64,000 bases of DNA, from the NCBI GenBank assembly GCA_004802705.1, contig SGPL01000017.1, positions 1-64,000 of the forward strand, read 5' to 3'. Positions 53,501 to 64,000 of the stretch are shown piece after piece. Origin of the DNA: Bondarzewia mesenterica. Its lineage: Eukaryota > Basidiomycota > Agaricomycetes > Russulales > Bondarzewiaceae. Below the pieces are notes generated by a model, which ran no database searches, had not been told where the DNA came from, and saw only the letters and a program-made list of their open reading frames with translations. A program made the translations under genes and the position numbers. Positions within the stretch are counted from its first letter, which is position 1, and each line of letters begins with the position of its first letter.

Positions 53501-56500
53501 GGATAGGACATCGTTCGATCGTGAGGTGGATCGCAGACATCCACGACGAAGTGTGAGCGTCAGTACCACAGCGTAGCAGGCAGAATCGTATCGCATCGGG
53601 CACTGCGCTGGGATCAGCAATAAGCAATGGAGGTCATTCCGGACAGCAAAGGGGAAACTGGACGACCGTAAGTACATATCCCTGCCGAGATCCCGCCCGA
53701 ACTCCCGACCCCTCCCACCCTCGCATGCGCCGATGCCACCGCACGCTGCGCTCGACGTTCCCACACAGCGTTCCCAAAAGTCTCGCCCGCCTGACAAGGC
53801 GGAGCGTGTCCCAGGGACACGTTGGCCAAGCCGCCCCCGCCAGCGCTGCGTGTCCCATGCACACAAAGCAAAATGCGAAAGACCGTCTTCGCGAATCCAC
53901 TTTCTCGCCCAGGTCAAGCACATGCGTACCCAGTAACCGTAAGGCTGACCTGATCCCGAACCCACACCACCGTAGAAACAAATATTCAACCGTCAATGCT
54001 AATGCCAGGCCGGAACAGATCTGAGTCGCAGACACCATCGCGTGGATCCATGTCGTTGATTGTCCGGTCTCGTTCGAAACCGGACAAAGGGGGACAGAAC
54101 CTTGGCCGAGGACACGGTCACCTACGAGGGAAGAAAAAGGAAACCTGAAGATCCATCAGGGCAAAGAGCCATTATGAACGGATAAAGACGCGGTGCGAGG
54201 CCACGGGCCTCCGAGTCAAGAATACGATTAACGAAGAGATGGTAGAGGCATTTCATTTTGCCATCATAGTGGGAGAGGTTGTGCGGGTCAATACGATTCA
54301 GACCCAGTGGGGAAAAGAGAGACGAGGATGAGAGAGAGAAACGGGAGGCGTTTGTCGCGCGCGGATACAAATTTTGGAGACGATGCTAAAGCTGAGTACA
54401 TTGGTTAGTCGGACTTGACCGACGTCAGCAAATTGAAGATGAATATTCTTGGAAGTGATCCACCCACTAGATGTATGATATTGACGAAAACATTCAACTT
54501 AGCATATCAGAGTCTCTTCTTCATGTCCACCGCCTCGTCTGCCGACACGGACTCAAACAGTCATGCAGTCCTGAGATGATGCATCGGATACACCAACCGG
54601 TCAAACACGCCATGGCCACTACTCGAACAATCAGAGATGACGAGTTCGAGATATTTCAAGGAAAGCAAAATATTCAATCACCTCCTCGAGAAATACCCGC
54701 TCTCGCGTTTCACGTTTCAGAGTAAAATAGTCGATGCTCCTATCGGTTTGAATCCCCAGCTCGAGGTTTGAGCATTTTGAAGGCTGTGGACGGATGCCTT
54801 CCAGATGACTAAATCTAATCGGGGACAACGATGAGTTCAAACATTTTTAGATTGCGGATTTTGGGTCCAAACCACCAGTATCGCTAAGTCCACAGTGAGA
54901 GCTTCAGTTTAAGAGTTTCGACCTGGGGAATCGTTGCAGCTTATGACGTACTCATCTGATATTCAGAACAAAGGTTTGACGAGATACGACAGGGCAGAAT
55001 CCAAAGTTGCAGTCAAAACCAAGACAGCCTCTCAGCAGGGTAGCGAAGATCTCACCCTCGCGGATTCAAGTCTTGTATGCATGTCAACGCGAGCAAACGG
55101 CTCGACCGATGCATGAGAAAGGGATTGCTAACTTTCTAGCAGACAATCCAATTAGATTGCGCATACGAGGTCGTTCACTAGATAACCGCGATCAATATGA
55201 TGCACCCTGATGCCCTTTCCAGTAAAGCGTCCCATCACTCATTCTGAAGCTCTGGCGGATTGCCAGCAACTTTCAAAATGGTCTTGAAGACCATCTACCG
55301 GAAACACTGAGAAATAAAAAGACAAATGAACTGTTCATTGGTCCGCGGGGGGTTGACTAAGAGGGTGGACGAACAGCGCGGACAGTTGAGTTCTAACTCA
55401 CTTACAATACCACCGCACATACCAGAGCGGCAATCGCCTTGAATTCATACTCACGTGCCAGGACGACGACCACGTTGCACCCATCCTGCACAACTCCATC
55501 GCGTATACAAAGAATCCAAACGAGAAAAAGAGATCTACAACCACGGATTAGTATGTGAGATTCGAAAGCGAAGACGATGAAGTCACCACGGACGTGGATT
55601 GGATCATGAGCAGGCCAGACATAATGCCCATGATGGCATTTGACGTAACTCTGCAGATGTGGTCTTGCCGATGCGCACGGGAGCCAGTATGTAAAGCAAA
55701 AAAACCAATGTGTTGCTGAAAACGATTCTCAAGTCGATCGAACTCCGAAGAGTCTCATCAAAATTAATTGAGTTGGACAAAATAGGCTTGATTAGGTTAA
55801 ACGGTCGGTGATCGTTCGAAGGACTACTACACAATCGCAGCAGCCAGGCATGATGCATGAGGTTGATCGGGAAACCATCTGACTCGTCGCCGCGGGTTAT
55901 GGTGTTCAACAATTGTTCGTCAGGTCGAGGTAGAAAAGTCGAAGAGACGGTGGCATGCAGGAGTGAGGACGCAGATGACCTGACTGATAGGGGAAAACAG
56001 ACCGCGAAGAGGGTAAAAGTTGGGAATCTGGAATGATGGTGTCCGATTGAAGAGACGAGAGCACGTAGAGACAGGACAGGATGGGCTTGAGACGCATGAC
56101 TTGCAACATAGTGAAATCCAAGTCGTTGGCCTGCAGGATGGCGTGCGGCTTGAACGATGCAATGACGGACGGAAGGGGCGAGGAGCGCAGTTTCGAGCGC
56201 CGTTGTTTCCAAAGGGAATTGAAAAGCTATCGGAAGATCTTCCGTTAGCGTCGAAAAGTTGTGTGAACCGTGGACATTCAGGATCGACGAGAGCGACAAA
56301 GCGTAAAGACCTTGTTTGTAAAGCGGTGAGTGATGGTAGTCAAGACAAGGTTTGCCGCAGCTTCTGATTCACAAGGAGATGTCGTGGGCGAGTTGTGAAC
56401 ACCTGACGACTACTGTCGCAGCAGTTGATGGACGGTACGACTGTGATGTAGACACGCACCGTGCGAGCGCGAACGAACAAAGTTCCGCACTCAAGCCTTG

Positions 56501-59500
56501 AAGAAAGGCAGTACGATCTGACGTAGTAGGGCGAACCATACCATAAAAGAAGTTGTTATCAAAGTCAGAGTCGACCCCAAAGTCCTGCAGCTACTTGATC
56601 ATAGAGAAAATATTCATGACGAACAGACACAACGCCCGGCGTCTCCATGCGCTGTGATCATAACAATCGGGATTCTGACAAGTCTGGCTCCGGGTAAGGT
56701 GTGAAGTGGGCCAAAGCAGTTTATAGGCGACAGAGTCATAATGTCCTGTGTGATGCAATTATGATTCCAACATGGTGGTCTGAGTCTCATACAGGGATAT
56801 TTTCGCGACCGAGCTCGGCTGGAGAGGTCTCAAGGCCTGAAACCCAAGTCCTAGCAGATAAGGCCGCATCCATCTACTCCTAAGAATTTGACGCGCTCTG
56901 AGTGTTCAGTCGAGTGACGAAAACCTCGACTGGAGTGACACGGTAACCTCGAGAATCAGCATCAGGCAGCATCACGGCGCCAAGTAAGTGGTTGACGCAT
57001 AGAGACCAAAATATTGATATTCTGAACATCGTGTTCTGACACATGGACGACGATTGTTCATATTTATGAACGAAGGCGTGGACCAAGCGAGACCAAGCGT
57101 CACGGTGGACTTCAGGAGGTGAAAACAACTTGTTTGTTCAAATTTGACGGAAGACTCGGGCTGGCTCCTGCTGGCTCGGGGAACCTCGTCATTGCCGATG
57201 CCGACGGATGCCAACGGCATGGCGAAGTCGTTGCCGTAGCTCCGAGTCGCCTGCTGCCCCGCTCTCTCGACAATATTCAATCACATCTAAAAGTTCAGTA
57301 TTGCATGTATCTGAAGTATTTACCGGAATACTTATGTTCGTATGGACTCATGTATGATGCTTGAACTTCTTCTGCGTTCCATTCAACGTTCCTGATGCAT
57401 GATGCATATCCTGAAAGCGAACCTCGAACAAAAACAGCGAACGCGACGCATCACATTCACTTTTATTAAATCACAGGAAATTCGATTCAACAGAATAAGA
57501 ACAAAAAGTAACGAACAACCTGTCCATAGAAAGAAAGAACAAAGACCCTATTGTACGGTAAATTTTCAACCAATCTGGACTAAAAACAAAAACAAAAACC
57601 GATCATCTTCAGCGACGAATTCAATCAAAAAGACATCTTCACCTGCCACGCACCCTTAAGCTCCAAAGTCACAGCAGGAGGAGGAAAGAGGGCCGGAGAG
57701 AAACAGCTATGAGTATTCATGCATAGGTACAACACAACACATGAGGCAACAGGTAGGTAACCGGGGAGAGACATTAAGAAGATGAGGAACATGGGTAGAG
57801 GCGGGAAGGTGTGGCGGGACAGGGAGGGGCGCTAAGGGGTGGGAGGGAGAGGTGAGGCGTTCTAGTGCTTTGTTGCCTTCACGATGGAGACAACGATGAT
57901 GACGATGATAATGGCGATAGCAACGCCAATAATGATACGCATCTGTTTGCGTCGGGTGATTAGCGTCCTGCAAGTCATCCAATGGCAGTATAATAGGAGA
58001 ACAAGCATACCTTCATGTCTTTCCACCTTCATTCATAAGACAAACCATAGGACGCTGGTGAGAGGCATGGAATGCAACGAGAGAATCAAGTGACATACCA
58101 CATATTCTACGGACAGAGACAGGGGCGGATCAGATATGTACACTAAGTTGAAAGTTGCAACGAACGTACCTTCCGAACGCGATTTGCGTTGCGACGGAAT
58201 CCTTGGGCAGAGACAGCGAGGTTATCTGCCATCGACAAACACAGCCAGTCAGTGAATCTCTCCTGAAACCTCCAACACTGGTGGAAGCGCAAGATGGTCG
58301 CAGAAAGAATGTGAAAAAATCTCTGCTCTTTGCTGAGGCATAGCTCAAGCATCGAGCGAGAACACCATCACGACGAGGGAGAAGAGAAGAAATGCGCACC
58401 CGTCTTGTCCTGCAGCGAATCCAACCTCTCCTGACGCTCCGTCACCTTCGTGATGTTATCCCGCATGATATTCACTGTATCATCGATCTGAGCTTGGATC
58501 GCAGCTGTCTTTGGGTTCCCCGTTTGCCCAGCGTTCGGGTTGGTGGAGGAGCCGCCGCGGGGGAGGTAGGGGTCGTAAGGCTCGGACCTAAATCAATGAC
58601 AACGAAGAATAGGTTTGTAGGTTTGCGGGCGATTGCAGGAGTAAGGATATGATATGGAATGAGGGAAAGGCATCAGACACTGTACACTGCGCAAGAGAAC
58701 CCAAATACCGACATGATGTTTTCGTGTGAGTCTGGCGAACGATGTGTGGAAAAGTTGTACGAATCCGAGGATTGGTCAGAAGATGAAGATCGAGAAGAGC
58801 GCCAGGCTCACCGTGTAAGAGGACGAGGGGAGTGAGGGGGAAGGGGAGGAGGAGGAGATGGTCGTTGACGTTGCGTTGGTGCCAGGCCGCTCACAAACAC
58901 AGCCAATCACTGCCCTCGGTCATCGCCGGGTGCTCCGCCCGGGCTCTCCGGCCTCTGCCTGGTGACCACTTTTCAATTCAACGACTTCGAGCTTCGGCTT
59001 CCACTCCTAACGCTGCTTCTGGTTGCAATCCTTTACATCTGCGAGGAATAGGTTCAGAAGACAATATATGATTTGGAGGGTCCTCATCCGTTCGAATCGT
59101 TTGTCCATATCTTCATGCTCATACCTCAGAGTCATGACGGTGTACGTGTGGCCGTCTTCCTGTCAGCATTATTGACGCTGCGCTTCAAGTGAGTTCATAA
59201 TGTTCGGAATTTGCGGCTAATATTCGTTTCTTTGATACCTTCTGGTGCTCGGGACACTGCGAAAGGTATGCGATGCGTTATGTATTCGGCTCACTCTCCT
59301 GTGGTGCAGAGATGGGGCGTGCATCTGCAGCACAACCCTAAGTAGTCCGACGCTCAGTCATTGCCCGAAGCCGCTCGGATTGCACTCGGACCAAACGAAC
59401 TCCTTGCATAAATCATCCTGCATGCCATGCAAATCCAGAGGGCAGGAGTTGCTTTCATGCATCGAGATGATTTGGTACAGTCGAATTGCATTAAGTATGT

Positions 59501-62500
59501 CTAATGATCGTACTTGTCAAAAACAGGATGTCTCCTGCCATTACTACCTCCCACTCCCCGTCTTGCTCCCCACCGACATGACCATTTCTTATGTATTACT
59601 CGAGTGTGTGCGGAGTCCCGCCAAGCTGAGTTGATTCTGATTGACATGCTGGTGGTGTACCTAACTTTTACCATCACGAACCTGTACTTTGTGGTACGTC
59701 TTTCTCCATGAAGGATCTGAGAGTGCACATAGCATGAGTATAGTGTGTTCGTCAAGTCAAACCTCCAAGCTTCAAGATTCACCATTCATCGGGACATTCA
59801 AACATAGATCAGATTCCAAGCAAAGGCAAGGCAGGCCTTACTGACGGATACTCGAGATGCATGTTTGAATTTCAAAATGTATCCTGGTGCGTCGCAGACA
59901 ACTGATTCAAGCGTACTTATATTGAACGATCTGCATGGAAGAAGCCTGCAAATGGTAGTATGGGCGCTTGTCTTTGGACGAAGGAACCATGAGTTTCGCA
60001 TATGACGGGCACTCTACCGACCGAGTCTCACTTTGACTGAGATGCACAGCTCTGGCGGTGAGTAACGTTAAAATGTAACCCGAACTGAAAGTCCACCTCT
60101 CTCATGTAAGTTACACCAGTATCCGCAGAAACAGGGTCTATGCCTACTGATTTAGACTTGTCAGCCCGATGAACAAGACGACACTTGAAATCCAAACGCT
60201 AGAATAGCAGACTGCATAGCCTGTTATTTATATAAAAATATAAAAGTCGATATCGATATGGTACTGCGAAGGTCCGTGTGAGGCTCCGTAAAGACAGTGT
60301 ATGCGGGTCCATCTTCTTGAGCTAAATTAGTAGATAAAGTTCGTTTTCGAGACGTGGATGCGGGGGTATCCGAGTAGTATCACAGCCTTGGTGCGCGCGT
60401 GGGTTCCGACGCGTATTTGGCCTGAGGTCCAACAACGAGAGATGAGTGACAACGAAAGGGCACAGGGGTAGTGAATAGGGAAGGGAAAAGGAGACGTACC
60501 ATCTCGTTCTCCTTCTTCATGAACCCACACTTCTCGTAAAAGGCTATTAAAAGAAGCACCCTATCGTCAGCTGCACGTGCGCTAACCCCACGTTCCCCAC
60601 AGGAAACTCGGCAAAAGAAGAAAAAAACTCACGTATATTCTTATCACTGCAATTCAGAATCGTCTTGTATGACCCATTGCTCTCACTGATGCCCGTAAGC
60701 GCGTGTATGATCCTGAGCCCGAGCTTCTTGCCCTGCTGCGATGCGTCTACGGCGATGTCCTCGATGTGCCCGACGATGCCGAGCCCACGCAGGAACTTGC
60801 GCTCGAGAAAGACCGATCCGACGCCGACGACGCGGTCCGTCTGTTTAGAGACGATGACAAGTGTGTAGTACGTGTGCGGGATGGCGCGCAGCGTGTTGAA
60901 CTGTGCAACGTAGGCGGCTTCGCCTGGGTCCGTGACGGCTGTCAGAACTTGGAGCACAGCCAGGTGCCCGCGGTGGTAGTCTGTAGACGCAAGTGGACGT
61001 ATCTGGCGGTGAAAAAGAAGGACGTTGGAAAGTTTCACGGTGGGTGTTGAGGAAGAGGGGAGGAACGTACGTGTAGGTCGGCGGGCAACTCGTCTCTTAC
61101 TTTCTGAGGGATGAGGTGCGCGGGGAAGAGCAAATCTAATTGAGAGTCGGGCGTAGATGAGGACATTGTTTTAGGTAGAGATAGACTCATAGCGACGGAA
61201 GAAAAAAGAGGAAAAGAGAATGATGAAGGTTGGAGCTTGGAAGGGACGGTACTGCAGGTTATAGGGCTAAGTTTCGGCGCATCCTCGACATAGCCATTGG
61301 CGGGGCATCACGTGCGTGGGCGGTGATATTTCCAGTGCCCTGGACAGGTTTCGCGGAGAGGCGATGTAGAAATCTCTTCACCCACAGGGCATATATCTTC
61401 CGTACGTATCAACATGCCGAAAAAGAACAAATAGCAGACGTAGAATTTAGGCAAATCTTTGCGTAGTCGCTGCGATAGCTACTCATTGAATAATCACAGG
61501 TGCATGGCCCACAGCTGTATGTATTACCGCTCAAGCCTACTCGCCTTCGTGATTCCTATATCAAAGTCACTCCATCAATACACAGCACTCATTAATCATT
61601 GTCCAAGCGCATCCACAAATCAATAGATGTCAAGACCAGTGATGATAGAGCCATTCAGCAAGCCGACAGGAAAGAAGATCGTGGACTGCCCGGAAAGTGG
61701 AATATGAGTCATGCGACGTGGGGTAAGACATGCGAGTTGACCGAGCACTACGGAGCAGGGCATTACTCGGAGATAGTGGCAAACGGTTTTGAGGATCGCC
61801 TGGAGCTGAAATGGTGGACACAAACTACCTAGTGCTTGATTAGAAGTACTGGTGGCAGAAGGTTACGGATGGGACATTAGTAAGACGGATATTCAACCAG
61901 GGATTGTCAGGAAGAGCGCATGGACCCTCACTGCAAGGGATAGACCAGGATAATGCTAACGCTGAGGCGAAAGATCTGAGGGAGTGGTTGCCGAGTATGA
62001 TTGGTGTGAGGACACGTGCACCGGACCAGCACGATACCACTGACCAGTTCCGCCCGCAGCAAAACTAGCGCTCAACTAGTCTCATACCAAGACCCCACAA
62101 GTGAAGGGCGCTCAACTACACCAGACAGAGATAAAAGTCGACTAAGGGTCGCTCACTCAGGCATGAGAGGACCCCCGGCAACCCACCAAAATGTATGTTC
62201 CGCCAAAACATGCAAACTACCGTGAGCTGGGGGGTGCCTGCGGCGCCGTCTGACTACCGGAAATCGCAGAGACCTCCGGAGAAGGTCGGTTTCTACCGGA
62301 AATCGGATCAGACATCAAAAAAATCGTAAAAAATCGCAAAAAATCGTAAAAAAATTCGTTTCGCGTCCTGCACATCATCTGTAACTATCCATGTCACTAG
62401 ATACACTGTATAGTAATTATACCAGCTTAGTTGGATTCCTCACCACTACCACCCACTTGAACTGTTCGTCGCTGACCATTAAACTCCTTCATAGCCTCCC

Positions 62501-64000
62501 GAATGCTTGCAAGCAACCTCGGCCGCATTTGCTTCATTTGCCGGTTGGACTAGCTATCTAAGGTAGTACTAGGTTAGGGCGGACTGATGAACTGACAACC
62601 CGATGACTAGACTACCGCAAATCAGATCAGACCTCAACCACAGGGAACTGACTACCGGAGAAATTTCATAGATACTGACCCATTTCCGGTACCCCAACTA
62701 CCGGAAAAATTTCAGAGCTGCGGCGCTATGCGCCGCTGGACTACCGTGGGAAGAACATACATTTTGGTCGGTTGCCGGGGGTCCTGGCATGAGTGAGATC
62801 AGGGCTCAAGGCGGGGGCAATGAACTAGGCCAAACGGAACGTCGGATGTCAGAAAGGAACTCGGGTGATCGATCGAAGAGGTCGCCCAGAGTCAAGATTC
62901 GGGACTCGGATGTGGTATGTAGTTCTCAGAGACGGGCGCACGAGGTCGAGGAGCTTATCGGAAATGGCGGTGAAGTTTGAGTGGGTCAGAAGGATCGGAA
63001 CTATCAGCAAGGGCATATCCGTCCCCTCCACATACCTTCCGCAGCTAACCATTCGGGGAGTTACCAGTCAGAGTCAATGAGGAGCGGCGATATCGATAAC
63101 TGGGAGCGAGTGGCGAAAGAGGCTTCAGTTGAGCACGACATAACGCAGTTGTTTCACAAGTCCAAAGCGCTCTTGATACACCTTGATACACCAAGTTGGA
63201 AAACCCGGGCCTTGGTGATTCCTGAGACTTTGACAAAGTCGGACCGTGACGGTTGGATTGAAACACCGTGAAGATGAGGACTGCTGCTCAAATGAATAAC
63301 GGATAACACAGAGCCTGATAGTTTAGATCAGCTGTCTGCGATGGAGCCACTTGGACATATCTGACAGCATCAGATATCTGTACAGACTCACTCTGGATGC
63401 ACAACATGATTTTGCACCAGCCCAGATCACAGTGACGCAAGATCAGGCGTCTGATTTCCGTCGAGAACTGAATATGATTGGATTTGTTTCTCCGGTTTTG
63501 CCATAGGTCTTGATTAGGAGGGTTGGGAGGATCGAGCGACTCAGGGACATGGCTGGAAACCGAAGAGGACTCACAGTGGCTGACTTGACTCCTTGAATCA
63601 TGAGATACTTGCAATGCTCTAGATGGATACTAAAAAGGCGTTTGGGGAACAGAGTGGAGGATTGATGTAGTCCAAGTTGAAGCGGCCGAGCCGGGCGGAG
63701 AGAAGGCTTGCAAACTTCAAAGCCACGGCCAAAGAACGTTAACGTTACTCACTCGAGACCCGACATTCCTCCCCGCTGGCGTGCTCCTCATTGACATTCT
63801 TCATACCTGACATACCAACTCCGCATCTACGCCCATCCTCATCTGCCTTCTACACTTCTCTCTATTTCATCACGAACGATCGCTAAGCTGACGACGACGG
63901 CGACGACCCACCCATCCTACATTCGACTCCGCATCCAAATCTACCTGATATCGCTCTCATGAATTTCTTCAAGACGAAGCAGCGGACTCCGCCCGACCTC

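Overview
The window is nuclear DNA of a filamentous basidiomycete, most likely an Agaricomycete. Almost every gene is cut by short introns of about 50-60 bases with GTRNGT-like donors, some exons are only 7-16 nt, and the mobile elements belong to families abundant in mushrooms (Plavaka transposase, mobile-type PIF1-like helicase). Exon models below were assembled by hand from splice motifs, reading phase and family resemblance. No alignment or RNA evidence was available.

Layout. 1-11.7 kb is a transposon zone. It holds a decayed PIF1-like helicase (minus strand, about 1450-2870) and a Plavaka-type transposase gene flanked by an uncharacterised minus-strand gene and an HNH-endonuclease-type gene. 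Scattered single N bases between about 4151 and 11685 suggest several genomic copies were collapsed into one consensus. 11.8-18.4 kb holds a broken OTT_1508-like deaminase relic, an RTC4-like-domain gene and a damaged MYND zinc-finger gene carrying a 67-bp insertion. 19-26.4 kb is solid housekeeping sequence: a nuclear-type sirtuin (+) and a KAT14/CSRP2BP-like acetyltransferase (-) end to end 39 bp apart, followed by a CUE-DUF1771-SMR (Cue2-like) gene. 28.6-36.9 kb has a UPF0357/DUF2015 gene, a conserved 207-aa unknown, an F-box-like gene, a 349-aa unknown and an ABHD12-like hydrolase. 37.2-38.5 kb is a divergent histone H3-H4 pair with two MCB-like ACGCGT sites and a TATA box between them. 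41-43.1 kb is Nup85, apparently lacking its C terminus and followed by about 3.6 kb without a recognisable gene. 46.7-49.7 kb is a metzincin-type peptidase with a putative jacalin-like lectin tail. 51.2-52.4 kb is a tandem direct duplication, and 52.9 kb a small secreted protein. 57.9-61.2 kb has a synaptobrevin-type R-SNARE and a glucosamine-6-phosphate N-acetyltransferase. A 646-bp inverted-repeat element lies at 62.15-62.80 kb, and the window ends in the first 14 codons of a Mo25/Hym1-like gene.

The most novel-looking signal is a pair of very short, related elements (67 and 63 bp, at 17457 and 46508). Each is flanked by a perfect 8-bp direct repeat, and on the reverse strand each begins GT and ends CTA followed by the first G of the duplication, giving intron-like GT...AG borders. 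This is the pattern expected of a mobile intron (introner) or an extremely small MITE. I found no CRISPR array, rRNA or convincing tRNA. Several long stretches hold no gene I can support and are listed as such.
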